Of a stretch of DNA of 45,075 nucleotides, positions 7,089 to 15,459 are shown piece after piece. The stretch comes from Crocinitomicaceae bacterium (GTDB lineage Bacteria > Bacteroidota > Bacteroidia > Flavobacteriales_D > Crocinitomicaceae). The stretch lies in NCBI GenBank assembly GCA_029251865.1, contig JAQXCN010000065.1, positions 1 to 45,075 on the forward strand. The letters are read 5' to 3'. Numbering within the stretch: the first letter of the stretch is position 1; each line of letters opens with the position of its first letter. The position numbers and the translations under genes are program-made. The notes beneath the pieces are model-generated. The model was not told the DNA's origin. It saw nothing but the letters and a program-made list of their open reading frames with translations, and did not search any database.

Positions 7089-7489
7089 ACTCCAATAATT
7101 TCATAACTAACCGCTATATCTGGATGCAAACTTGCACGTACAGAGCAATATTTGTTTAATGAAAGATCAATAGCACGATTTACTCTTTTAATATCAATTT
7201 CTTTATCGATACTGATTTTTAAATGAATCTTATCATAAGGCGTAGGTATCCCATCTTTCTTTTTTGCATCAGCCTCTACTTTATAAACCTTTGGAGATAA
7301 TTTCTGCTTCTTCAAAACAAGCATTACATCAATAGACATACATCCCATCAATCCACCGAGAAGGAGTTGCATTGGCGTCATTCCTCTATTTTTCCCCTCC
7401 AAACTTGCTGAAGAATCCATTACCAGCTTCAAATCATTTTCAGCATTAAGTTCAAAAACATAAGGCGCCTCAATCCTTGTCAACTTCAT
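7085..7489 (-). CDS. OsmC/Ohr-family peroxiredoxin-like protein
   Basis: 134 residues, typical for OsmC. The family reduces organic hydroperoxides with two cysteines; here C50 (LLGGLMGCMSIDV) and C115 (NKYCSVRASL) are at the expected places, as is the preceding GMTPMQLLLGG motif. The subgroup is the YhfA-like type, not Ohr proper, so the substrate is less certain. Cytoplasmic. The gene is divergent from the TonB receptor at 7578 and convergent with ftsY, overlapping it by four bases. Confidence 0.88.
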   Translation of the reverse strand: MKLTRIEAPYVFELNAENDLKLVMDSSASLEGKNRGMTPMQLLLGGLMGCMSIDVMLVLKKQKLSPKVYKVEADAKKKDGIPTPYDKIHLKISIDKEIDIKRVNRAIDLSLNKYCSVRASLHPDIAVSYEIIGV

Positions 7490-7550
7490 ATCTCTTTTTT
7501 CTTTTAAAGTTAGTTATTTCTGTGACCATAAGATATTGCAAACAATTCAC

Positions 7551-7558
7551 TAAATTTG
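7551..7558 (+). promoter_or_regulatory. -7 box of the TonB receptor gene
   Basis: TAAATTTG (exact TAnnTTTG) ends 19 bases before the ATG at 7578. No well-spaced TTG was found upstream. Confidence 0.5.
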
Positions 7559-7577
7559 CACCCTACATCACCATACT

Positions 7578-9917
7578 ATGAAAAATCTTCTTCTTTGCAT
7601 TTCACTTTTATTGTTTTCAGTTCAATTGTTTGGGCAAAACAAAACAATTCGTGGCTTCATTTACGACCAATCTAATGGTGAGCCCATGGCCTATGAAAAA
7701 GTTAAATTACTTAAGACGGATAGCACGACAGTCGCAGGAGCAATTACAGATCTAAATGGATTCTTTCAAATCCCCAAATTAGAGAACGACAATTACATTC
7801 TTAAAGTAGACAACTTCAAATATGAATTAGAAACGCTAAACATAGATCTCAAGTCAAAGAAAATCATTTTTGATGTGAAATTTGAATTAAAGATTTTAGA
7901 ATCTGTTCAAGAATTTAATGAAGTTAGGGTTTCTGCTGAAAGCAAAACAAAAAGGACCAAAATTGAAATTTCCAAACTAAAAATCAGTAAAGAGGGTCTA
8001 GAAAGGATACCAAGTTACGGTGCTGAAAATGATATTGTCGGCGCGTTTTCGGTAACTCCAGGTGTGATTACCACAGGTGACCAAGGCGGCCAGCTTTATG
8101 TTAGAGGTGGTACACCGATTCAAAATAAAATTCTATTGGATGGAATGACGATATACAATCCTTTTCATTCGATTGGATTCTTTTCGATTTTTGAAACGGA
8201 ACTTATTAAAAACGTGGACATATACACAGGTGGTTTCGAATCAAAGTATGGGGGAAGAATCTCTTCGATTATGGATATCACATACCGAGATGGTAACAGA
8301 AAAAAGTTTTCGGGTAAGGTCTCGGCCTCTCCGTTTTTAGGAAAACTGGTTTTAGAAGGACCTTTAGGCAAGCAAAAAGGTGAATCTCCAAGGGCAGGTT
8401 CATATATCTTTTCTGCAAAGAAAAGCCTACTTGATATTACCTCCCAATCCTTGTATCCAAATATAAATGACGGTAACGGTTTGCCTTTTAATTTTACAGA
8501 CCTGTATGGTAAAGTAACTTTTTCTGGTGATGGAGGTAGTAAATTTAGTGCTTTCGGATTTTCAAACCGTGACAGTGTAAACTACAGCGTTGCGGATCTC
8601 AACTGGAATGCAAGTGGTGGTGGTATTAACTTCCTTCTGGTACCTAGCGGATCTCCTATTTTTATTCGAGGACATGTTAATGGTAGTAATTTTACGACCA
8701 CATTTACAGAATCCGAGGTAGAACCTAGAACTTCGAGTATCGGGGGATTTGATTTAGGGTTTGATTTTAGCTACTTTTTACAAAATGAGGGCGAAATAAA
8801 TTATGGTTTTAACCTTAATGGATTCAACACAAAATACACTACATTCAACGAAGTTGGTAGAAAAATAGAAGATGAAAACTTTACTACAGAAATAGGGAGT
8901 TATTTTAATTACAGAGGTGTATTTGATAGGTGGGTCGTACAAGCAGGTATGAGGGCTCAAGTATACGCATCACTGAATACCGTCTCCTTTGAACCTAGAC
9001 TGGCTGCAAAATATAATGCAACAGAAAATATAAGATTTAAATTCTCCGGAGGACGTTTTTCTCAAAACTTCACCTCAGCATCATCGGATAAAGACATTGT
9101 AAATTTATTTAACGGTCTATTGAGCGCGCCTACCAATGTTCAAGATCAATTTGTCAATGAATTCGGCAATACTCGACAAGTAAACAATGGCTTGCAATAT
9201 GCATGGCATGCAATTGCAGGAATGGAAGTTGACCTGGGCAAAAACGTTACGGTAAATCTCGAAGGGTATTACAAATACTTTTCGCAGTTAAGTAATATTA
9301 ATCCAAACAAACTTTATGAAGATGTCGCTACATTCGAATTGATAGATGACGTTTTTAAAAAGGATTTCATAATTGAATCTGGCCAAAGTTTAGGTGCTGA
9401 TCTGTTGATTAAATATTCAAAAGACAGATTATTTCTATGGGGAGTCTATTCTTATGGTTATAATTTAAGATGGGATGGCTTCAATGAATATTTCCCAGTT
9501 TTTGACAGGAGACATAACATTAATTTAGTAGGCTCATATATTTTCGGCAAAAAGAAAGATTTAGACTTCAATGTTAGATGGAACCTAGGTTCTGGATTGC
9601 CTTTCACACCAACGGCCGGTTTCTATCAGTCTGAAAACTTCTCAGGCGGTGTCACCTCTGACCCGATAACGAATAATAGTAATTCCGTTTCTACATTGCT
9701 TGGAACATTCAATAGCCAAAGACTTCCTTATTACCATAGACTCGATGTAACCCTGAAAAAGAAATTTAAGTTTAAAAACAAAACAGTAATGGAGGTCGTA
9801 CTGAGTGTGACTAATGCATACAATAGAAATAATATCTTTTATGTAAATCGCGTAACGAACGAAGAAATCTATCAATTCCCATTACTACCTAGCTTTGGGA
9901 TGAGTTACAAATTCTAA
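7578..9917 (+). CDS. TonB-dependent outer-membrane receptor
   Basis: 779 residues. A signal peptide (MKNLLLCISLLLFSVQLFG) is followed by a carboxypeptidase-regulatory-like Ig domain (about 22-100, TIRGFIYDQSNGEPMAYEKV). The plug follows (about 130-240), with YVRGGTPIQNKILLDGMTIY and YTGGFESKYGGRISSIMDI. The rest is a 22-strand-type barrel rich in aromatic residues, ending MSYKF with a terminal Phe as outer-membrane proteins do. It imports an unknown ligand using TonB/ExbBD energy. There is no SusD-like gene beside it, so a polysaccharide uptake locus is not supported. The DUF1015 gene follows after two bases. A -7 promoter box lies just upstream. Confidence 0.92.
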   Translation: MKNLLLCISLLLFSVQLFGQNKTIRGFIYDQSNGEPMAYEKVKLLKTDSTTVAGAITDLNGFFQIPKLENDNYILKVDNFKYELETLNIDLKSKKIIFDVKFELKILESVQEFNEVRVSAESKTKRTKIEISKLKISKEGLERIPSYGAENDIVGAFSVTPGVITTGDQGGQLYVRGGTPIQNKILLDGMTIYNPFHSIGFFSIFETELIKNVDIYTGGFESKYGGRISSIMDITYRDGNRKKFSGKVSASPFLGKLVLEGPLGKQKGESPRAGSYIFSAKKSLLDITSQSLYPNINDGNGLPFNFTDLYGKVTFSGDGGSKFSAFGFSNRDSVNYSVADLNWNASGGGINFLLVPSGSPIFIRGHVNGSNFTTTFTESEVEPRTSSIGGFDLGFDFSYFLQNEGEINYGFNLNGFNTKYTTFNEVGRKIEDENFTTEIGSYFNYRGVFDRWVVQAGMRAQVYASLNTVSFEPRLAAKYNATENIRFKFSGGRFSQNFTSASSDKDIVNLFNGLLSAPTNVQDQFVNEFGNTRQVNNGLQYAWHAIAGMEVDLGKNVTVNLEGYYKYFSQLSNINPNKLYEDVATFELIDDVFKKDFIIESGQSLGADLLIKYSKDRLFLWGVYSYGYNLRWDGFNEYFPVFDRRHNINLVGSYIFGKKKDLDFNVRWNLGSGLPFTPTAGFYQSENFSGGVTSDPITNNSNSVSTLLGTFNSQRLPYYHRLDVTLKKKFKFKNKTVMEVVLSVTNAYNRNNIFYVNRVTNEEIYQFPLLPSFGMSYKF

Positions 9918-9919
9918 GC

Positions 9920-11140
9920 ATGGCAATCATTGCTAAATTCAGGGCGCTAAGACCGGTGCGAGATAAAGTTCACCTCGTGGCGACAAGGCCATACTATTCT
10001 TACAAGAAAAATGTTTTGAAGGCGAAGCTAGAAAGTAATCCTTTTACTTTTTTACATATCATAAACCCAGAATTTGGACATCGCACCAAAACGAAGCCGA
10101 ATTCTGAAGAAAGGTTTTCTCTCGTCAAAGAGGGATATCAAAATTTTAAAGATGATGGGGTTTTAATTCAGGACCCTAATCCACACTTCTACTTGTATAA
10201 GCAAACCTCAGCAAGTCACTCTTGTATTGGTGTAATCGCAGGTGCAAGTGTTCAAGAATATCTTGATCAAAAAATAAAAATCCACGAGGCGACGCTTACA
10301 AGCCGAGAAGCTCTATTCGAAAATTACTTGGGTATCGTCGGATACAACGCGGAACCCGTTTTATTATCATACAAGGGAAACAACTCTCTAAAAGAAAGTC
10401 TGCAGCTCATTCAAAGTGAACGCTCTGAATATGAATTCACAACAACAGATAATATTAAGCACGAGCTCTGGATTGTTCCAAAAAAATCTGAAGATGAACT
10501 AGAAGAACAATTCAGATCTATTGAAGAAGTATATATAGCGGACGGTCACCACCGCTCTGCATCATCTGCTGGTCTTTTCAAAACCCAAGGAGATAAATTC
10601 TTGCATTCTAAAAATTTCCTAGCCTATTTTGTTGAAGAAAAGCAGCTTAATATAATGGCATTTAACAGATTGATTCATTCCTTAAACAGCTTATCCCCTG
10701 AAAGTTTTTTAAAAAAGATAAACGCCTTAGGTGAAGTCAAAAAACTTCTCAAAGGCGCCGCTCCTCATATAAATCATACCCTGCATTTCTGCTTAGAGAA
10801 AGAATGGTACAGTTTAAAAATAAAAGCTGAACTCATTGATGTAAAACATCCTGTCAAAAGTCTCGACGCTGATATGCTGACAGAACTTATTTTGAAACCG
10901 ATTTTGAATATCCAAGATTTGAAAACAAGTGATGAAGTAGACTTCTTACCTGGAACTTTTAATGCAAAAGAATTTGAAGATGAAATGACTAAAAATAATT
11001 TCCGTCTTGGGTTTATGCTATACCCCGTTAACATTCATCAAATCAAAGCAGTCGCTGATGCAGGTTTATTTATGCCGCCAAAGTCGACTTGGGTTGAACC
11101 TAAACTAAGAAGCGGACTTACCATCTATAATTTGAAATAA
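9920..11140 (+). CDS. DUF1015 family protein
   Basis: 406 residues starting MAIIAKFRALRPVRDKVHL. It has the DUF1015 hallmarks: the N-terminal F-ALRP motif, HIINPEF near residue 46, and YIADGHHRSASS near residue 210. In Bacteroidota and Clostridia members are often encoded beside serine biosynthesis genes (serC, serA), but here those are absent. The family is predicted to bind a small molecule or act as an enzyme, with no settled reaction. It starts two bases after the TonB receptor stop and its stop overlaps the YggS start by one base (TAATG), so it is translationally coupled to the PLP homeostasis gene. Confidence 0.85.
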   Translation: MAIIAKFRALRPVRDKVHLVATRPYYSYKKNVLKAKLESNPFTFLHIINPEFGHRTKTKPNSEERFSLVKEGYQNFKDDGVLIQDPNPHFYLYKQTSASHSCIGVIAGASVQEYLDQKIKIHEATLTSREALFENYLGIVGYNAEPVLLSYKGNNSLKESLQLIQSERSEYEFTTTDNIKHELWIVPKKSEDELEEQFRSIEEVYIADGHHRSASSAGLFKTQGDKFLHSKNFLAYFVEEKQLNIMAFNRLIHSLNSLSPESFLKKINALGEVKKLLKGAAPHINHTLHFCLEKEWYSLKIKAELIDVKHPVKSLDADMLTELILKPILNIQDLKTSDEVDFLPGTFNAKEFEDEMTKNNFRLGFMLYPVNIHQIKAVADAGLFMPPKSTWVEPKLRSGLTIYNLK

Positions 11141-11802
11141 TGATTTCGGAAAAGCTCAATAAGCTACACAATGATATACCCGAAAATGTTACATTAGTAG
11201 CTGTTTCTAAAACGAAGCCTATAGAGGACTTAAAAGATGCCTTTGAGGCTGGGCAACGCGTATTCGGAGAAAATAAGGTGCAAGAAATGTGTGCCAAATG
11301 GGAGCATCTTCCGAAAGAAATTGAATGGCATTTTATTGGTCATCTCCAACGTAATAAGGTTAAGTATCTCGCCTCCTTTGTAGGATTAATTCATGGCGTT
11401 GAAAGCTTCAGGTTATTGAAAGAAATAAATAAACAAGCTAAAAAGAACGATAGAACTATCGACGTTTTATTGCAGTTTTTTATTGCCAATGAAGAAACCA
11501 AGTTTGGACTTTCCTTTGAAGAGGCCAAAACCATGTTACAATCGGATGAATTCAAATCTCTTGATAATGTCTGTATTCGCGGTGTCATGGGGATGGCAAC
11601 ATTTACGGATGAAAAAGAACAAATACAACGTGAGTTCAGTGGACTAAAAAAAATACACCAAGAATTAAGCACAGATTTTTTCAACGAGCAAACAAATTTC
11701 GATGTTATTTCTATGGGGATGAGCGGCGACTATAAAATTGCTATCGAACAAGGGAGTACAATGATTCGTCTTGGAAGCTCGATTTTCGGAAAAAGGAACT
11801 AA
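11140..11802 (+). CDS. YggS/PLPBP family pyridoxal phosphate homeostasis protein
   Basis: 220 residues, full length. A TIM-barrel alanine-racemase-like fold without racemase activity binds PLP on the Lys of VAVSKTKP near residue 24. Other family motifs: FGENKVQEM, WHFIGHLQRNKVK and SMGMSGDYKIAIEQGSTMIRLGSSIFG (phosphate-binding end). It buffers PLP and affects amino acid balance. The start codon overlaps the DUF1015 stop by one base. Convergent with the M16 peptidase gene with a four-base overlap. pdxH, which makes PLP, lies 1.2 kb away on the other strand. Confidence 0.93.
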   Translation: MISEKLNKLHNDIPENVTLVAVSKTKPIEDLKDAFEAGQRVFGENKVQEMCAKWEHLPKEIEWHFIGHLQRNKVKYLASFVGLIHGVESFRLLKEINKQAKKNDRTIDVLLQFFIANEETKFGLSFEEAKTMLQSDEFKSLDNVCIRGVMGMATFTDEKEQIQREFSGLKKIHQELSTDFFNEQTNFDVISMGMSGDYKIAIEQGSTMIRLGSSIFGKRN

Positions 11803-13028
11803 TCTTTCAAATCAAAAATAAGGCTCGATATCTCTGAGATTTTCATACAGTTCTGAGCCAATCCCTGTATATCTTCAGCTAATATGGCATCAATACTTCT
11901 GTGAATATCCTCAAGAGTATCAATTTGACCAAATGCTAATAAACTTTTGCCTAAGCTATGCATCATGCCTGAATTAACATCCATACTCAGGGCAAGCTGC
12001 CCTTTGAACTGTTGCTTTAATCTTTTTAGTTTTGCTTCACTGATTTGTTTATTTTGCAAGCGCGTAAGCTCTTTATGAATCAGCTTAATTGATTTATTGA
12101 TATTCTTAGACTCACAACCCACATAAATCTGCCAAAAACCAACATCTGCATAAGGCACATAAGCGGCTTCGATACTGTAAGCTAAAACATGTCTTTCACG
12201 CAAAGAGATATTCAGCGTTGCATTCATTGCTGGACCTCCGAGCATATTCATTAACATTGCCATTGCCGTGCGTTTTTCATCAAAATAATTCGGAGCCATT
12301 CCTCCCAAAATCAAATGCGCCTGATAGTTCGACTCTTTACGTACAATATTAAAAGGTTCATAACCAGAATAAGGATTGATTTTAATAGCAACACCTTTAT
12401 TTGGCATATTCTCCATGTACTTATTCAGATACCTTTCTAAAGATTCAATGGATATGTCGCCAACAAAAGAAACGACTAAGTTCTCTTTTGAAAAATAGGA
12501 CTGCACAAACTCATGAAGATCTTTTTGACTCAGTTTTTTTAGGTCCTCTCTTTTCCCAAGAATGTTATTACCTAGAGCGTGTCCTTTAAAAAACTCTTCT
12601 TCGAAATCATCAAATATTTTATCGGAAGGACTATCTAGATAAGAATTAATCTCATCGATAACAATCTCCTTTTCCTTTTGAACCTCGCGTTTTGAAAATG
12701 TTGGATTTACTGAGATATCCGATAACAATTCAATGGCTCTCGCTAAATGTTGTTTTGGAAATGATGCATGCAAACACAACTCCTCTTTTGCCGTATATGC
12801 ATTAAGCTCACCTCCTACTTCGTCAAGTCTCGAAATGGTTTGTATACCAGATCTTTTCTTTGTACCCTTAAAAACACAATGCTCTAGGAAATGCGCCAGA
12901 CCAGTTTGATTTTCCTTTTCAAAACGACTACCGGCTCTAAAAAAAAAGCCTAAATGGGCGACGGAACTGGGTTTATGCAAGTACACAAGTCTCAATCCAC
13001 TGTCAAACGTGATACAAGTTGGTTCCAA
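11799..13028 (-). CDS. M16 family zinc metallopeptidase
   Basis: 409 residues. The inverted zinc motif HFLEH (H46, E49, H50) lies in GLAHFLEHCVFKGT, and the distal Glu region is LNAYTAKEELCLHA. The C-terminal M16 half (LALSMDVNSGMMHSLGKSLL) is also present, so both halves of the pitrilysin/processing-peptidase fold exist. There is no signal peptide, so it is probably cytoplasmic. The start is TTG: the frame upstream is closed by the pdxH stop codon two codons earlier and the next Met is deep inside the protein. Hence initiation must occur at or just after 13028, probably coupled to pdxH termination. It overlaps the YggS stop by four bases. Confidence 0.9.
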   Translation of the reverse strand: MEPTCITFDSGLRLVYLHKPSSVAHLGFFFRAGSRFEKENQTGLAHFLEHCVFKGTKKRSGIQTISRLDEVGGELNAYTAKEELCLHASFPKQHLARAIELLSDISVNPTFSKREVQKEKEIVIDEINSYLDSPSDKIFDDFEEEFFKGHALGNNILGKREDLKKLSQKDLHEFVQSYFSKENLVVSFVGDISIESLERYLNKYMENMPNKGVAIKINPYSGYEPFNIVRKESNYQAHLILGGMAPNYFDEKRTAMAMLMNMLGGPAMNATLNISLRERHVLAYSIEAAYVPYADVGFWQIYVGCESKNINKSIKLIHKELTRLQNKQISEAKLKRLKQQFKGQLALSMDVNSGMMHSLGKSLLAFGQIDTLEDIHRSIDAILAEDIQGLAQNCMKISEISSLIFDLKD

Positions 13029-13031
13029 AGT

Positions 13032-13679
13032 TTAAGGATTTATACGATATGATTTCCATACATTTTTTACTTTCTCGAAAACGATTCTATCGTGAAGACG
13101 AGACGGGCGACCTTGCCAAAACTCAAACTGATGGGGAGCAATACCATAACCACCCCAAAATGGTGGACGTTCAACTTGCTCTGGAAAGCGTGCATTCAAA
13201 GCACTTAATTTATCTTCTAATTCCTCCCTAGAACCAAGTATTCTTGATTGGTCAGAAGCCCATGCACCTATTTGACTCGAACGTGGTCGAGATTTAAAGT
13301 AGGCATCACTTTCATATAATGCTATTTTTGAAGCAACGCCGTGTATTCTTATTTGCCTTTGTAATCCTGGCCAAAAAAACAAAAGACTTACGTTTCCTGA
13401 TTTCTCAATGTCCTTAGCCTTATCACTTTCATAATTGGTATAAAATACAAACGACTTGTTCTTTAATTCTTTGAGATAAACAATGCGACTGGACGGCTGT
13501 TGCGTTTCTTTATTTGTTGTGGAAAGGGCGAAAGCGTTGGGTTCGGGTTGCTGTGATGAACAAGCTTTATCAAACCAATTTTGAAAGGCCTCAAATGGAT
13601 TTTTCGCAAAAGCCTCATTCAATGCATTCAGCGCGAAATCCTTATGGTCATCACGAAGTCGGTCTAAATGCTCACTCAT
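13032..13679 (-). CDS. pdxH: Pyridoxamine/pyridoxine 5'-phosphate oxidase
   Basis: 215 residues, standard length. It oxidises PNP or PMP to PLP with FMN. Family motifs: NAFALSTTNKETQQPSSRIVYLK (substrate and FMN region), FYTNYESDKAKDI, LLFFWPGLQRQIRIHG, SRPRSSQIGAWAS and the C-terminal FWQGRPSRLHDRI signature. Its 5' end overlaps the DUF4494 gene by eight bases and the M16 gene starts three bases after its stop, giving a DUF4494-pdxH-M16 operon. Cytoplasmic dimer. Confidence 0.96.
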   Translation of the reverse strand: MSEHLDRLRDDHKDFALNALNEAFAKNPFEAFQNWFDKACSSQQPEPNAFALSTTNKETQQPSSRIVYLKELKNKSFVFYTNYESDKAKDIEKSGNVSLLFFWPGLQRQIRIHGVASKIALYESDAYFKSRPRSSQIGAWASDQSRILGSREELEDKLSALNARFPEQVERPPFWGGYGIAPHQFEFWQGRPSRLHDRIVFEKVKNVWKSYRINP

Positions 13680-14214
13680 TTGCTTCTAATTCATCAACAG
13701 TCTCTGCTTCATTCTCTGCAACAAAATCAGTATTTGGCGTCATTCCTTTAACCGAAGATTCCTTAGATGGCTCAACACGTTTCTCATCTTCCTTTGGATA
13801 AAACACCTCAATAATGGGTGATTCCGCGACGGAAATCACTTTATAATCCACCATAAGATTTGACATGTTCTCAGCTAGATTATCATACGCTTCCTTAACA
13901 GTTCCTGCCTCCACTAGAATCAGCTGATTGATTTTTTTACTCTTTCCGCCATCTGCATCTGCACTTTCATAAGAAATCTTGCATTTGTACCAAAGATTAC
14001 TTCCATCAAAAGGGAAAATTTCTTGAATATCCGTTCTAGCAATTCCCGTAACTAAGAATTCTCCACGAATAGTCGTTCCAAGTTCCTCATAGATTCTTGC
14101 CTCCGCATCTGTAAAGGTCATACCTGACAACATGTATGGCTCTGTTACTCTTTTGAGCGTTCCATCTTCTAGCTGTTTTGTGTATTTTAATTTAACGGTA
14201 AACCAATTGATCAT
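13672..14214 (-). CDS. DUF4494 domain protein
   Basis: 180 residues from ATG 14214 (MINWFTVKLKYTKQLEDG). The segment to about residue 140 is the DUF4494 domain, a Bacteroidota-specific family of unknown function: FTDAEARIYEELGTTIRGEF, TDIQEIFPFDG and WYKCKISY. The C-terminal ~40 residues are acidic and low in complexity (EAETVDELEANE). No signal peptide. It heads the operon with pdxH, which it overlaps by eight bases. A -7 box lies 18 bases upstream. An in-frame TTG seven codons upstream was not used because the conserved family start is MINWF. Confidence 0.85.
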   Translation of the reverse strand: MINWFTVKLKYTKQLEDGTLKRVTEPYMLSGMTFTDAEARIYEELGTTIRGEFLVTGIARTDIQEIFPFDGSNLWYKCKISYESADADGGKSKKINQLILVEAGTVKEAYDNLAENMSNLMVDYKVISVAESPIIEVFYPKEDEKRVEPSKESSVKGMTPNTDFVAENEAETVDELEANE

Positions 14215-14232
14215 AACTAAATTTTGAGACCA

Positions 14233-14240
14233 CAAAGATA
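14233..14240 (-). promoter_or_regulatory. -7 box for the DUF4494-pdxH-M16 operon
   Basis: Minus-strand TATCTTTG, an exact TAnnTTTG, 18 bases before ATG 14214. A TTTTG lies 14-15 bases further upstream, slightly close for the -33 element. Confidence 0.5.
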
Positions 14241-14276
14241 GTTACGAAGTGGCCCAAAACCTAATAAGGTTTAATA

Positions 14277-14753
14277 TTATTCTCCTGCACTAAAACCAAA
14301 AGGCAAGAGATCAATCACACTGTTTATAATAAGTGTTCTGCTGTCCTGATTGACAATAATAATTCGGATCTTATTATTTTGACGATTTTCTGTTTCGAGC
14401 ATCACTTGCCTGCAAGCACCACATGGAGATAACATTTTTTTAACCGGAATCAAATCGCCCTTAGCAACGATACACATGGTTTGCACAGTCTGTTTCGGAT
14501 AGTTGGCTCCAACATGAAATAATGCTACGCGTTCTGCACAGAGACCAGAAGGGTATGCAGAATTTTCTTGATTACTTCCCGTGATAATGGCGTCATTATC
14601 TAATCGAACGGCTGTACCGACTCGGAAATTACTATACGGTGCGTATGCAGACTCCATTGCTTCATAAGCACGATCTACGAGAATTTGATCTGCAACTGGC
14701 AGTTCCTTCCAGTTCGCAAGAAACTCGTACGAAAAAGAGTGATCATATTTCAT
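14277..14753 (-). CDS. cdd: Cytidine deaminase
   Basis: 158 residues, the small homotetrameric type. It deaminates cytidine and deoxycytidine in pyrimidine salvage. Zinc ligands and catalytic Glu are visible: C72 and E74 in GLCAERVALF and C111, C114 in SPCGACRQVM. The substrate-binding YAPYSNFRVGTAV (37-49) and the C-terminal LLPFGF are also family features. It lies upstream of the DUF4494 gene on the same strand with a 62-base gap containing that gene's promoter box, so it is probably a separate unit. Divergent from the FKBP gene at 14860. Confidence 0.95.
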   Translation of the reverse strand: MKYDHSFSYEFLANWKELPVADQILVDRAYEAMESAYAPYSNFRVGTAVRLDNDAIITGSNQENSAYPSGLCAERVALFHVGANYPKQTVQTMCIVAKGDLIPVKKMLSPCGACRQVMLETENRQNNKIRIIIVNQDSRTLIINSVIDLLPFGFSAGE

Positions 14754-14805
14754 AACCTTAAATACGTAAATTTTTCCCTAAGGTTACAAGGAATTAGCAG
14801 CATGA

Positions 14806-14840
14806 TTTGTATGTAAAACATTGAATTTTGATTATCTTCG
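14806..14840 (+). promoter_or_regulatory. Putative promoter of the FKBP operon
   Basis: TTTG at 14806-14809 and TATCTTCG at 14833-14840 (one change from TAnnTTTG) with a 23-base spacer. The -7 box ends 19 bases before ATG 14860. Confidence 0.45.
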
Positions 14841-14859
14841 TGGCTTCAAAAATATAAGA

Positions 14860-15459
14860 ATGCAAGAATTAAAAGAGAAAGTAAGTTACGCAGTAGGATT
14901 AAGTATTGCTGAAAGTTTAAAAAGCCAACAACTAGACGGGTTAAACCTAGATTTATTAAAAGATGGAATTCAGGACATCTTCGAACAAAGAGAGTTGAAA
15001 ATAAATCCACAAGAAGCTAATGGTTTGATTCAATCCTATTTGGAAGAGGCGAATTCAGCAGCCTTTGGAGAAAATAAAGAAAATGGAATCGCTTTTTTAG
15101 AGGGAAACAAAAATAAAGACGGTATATCATCGACTGAAAGTGGTCTACAATATGAAATTATACAAGAGGGCACAGGAAACAAACCAAGTGCGACTGATAC
15201 AGTAACTGTTCATTACCACGGAACACTTATTGATGGTACTGTTTTTGACAGCTCAACAGAAAGAGGAACACCAGCAAGTTTTGGTGTGAACCAAGTTATT
15301 CCAGGGTGGACCGAAGCACTTCAACTAATGTCTGTTGGATCAAAATTTAGACTTTACATTCCTCAAGAACTAGCCTATGGCGCTAATCCACACCCAGGTG
15401 GACCTATTCAACCATATAGCGCATTGATTTTTGACGTAGAATTGATTGAAATCAAATGA
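14860..15459 (+). CDS. FKBP-type peptidyl-prolyl cis-trans isomerase (no signal peptide)
   Basis: 199 residues from ATG 14860; an in-frame TTG at 14821 lies within the promoter region. An N-terminal FKBP_N helical dimerisation domain (about 5-75, KVSYAVGLSIAESLKSQQ) is joined to a C-terminal FKBP domain (about 90-199): VTVHYHGTLIDGTVFDSS, GVNQVIPGWTEALQLM and YIPQELAYGANPHPGG. The active-site aromatic and hydrophobic residues look intact. Closest in design to MIP/FkpA/FklB. Lacking a signal peptide, it should be cytoplasmic, unlike its tandem neighbour. It overlaps the next gene by four bases (ATGA). It assists proline-limited folding. Confidence 0.92.
   Translation: MQELKEKVSYAVGLSIAESLKSQQLDGLNLDLLKDGIQDIFEQRELKINPQEANGLIQSYLEEANSAAFGENKENGIAFLEGNKNKDGISSTESGLQYEIIQEGTGNKPSATDTVTVHYHGTLIDGTVFDSSTERGTPASFGVNQVIPGWTEALQLMSVGSKFRLYIPQELAYGANPHPGGPIQPYSALIFDVELIEIK

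Noticed and set aside
7578-9917. First TonB receptor as part of a SusCD polysaccharide locus
   Set aside because: No SusD-like lipoprotein or glycoside hydrolase is adjacent; neighbours are OsmC, DUF1015 and YggS.
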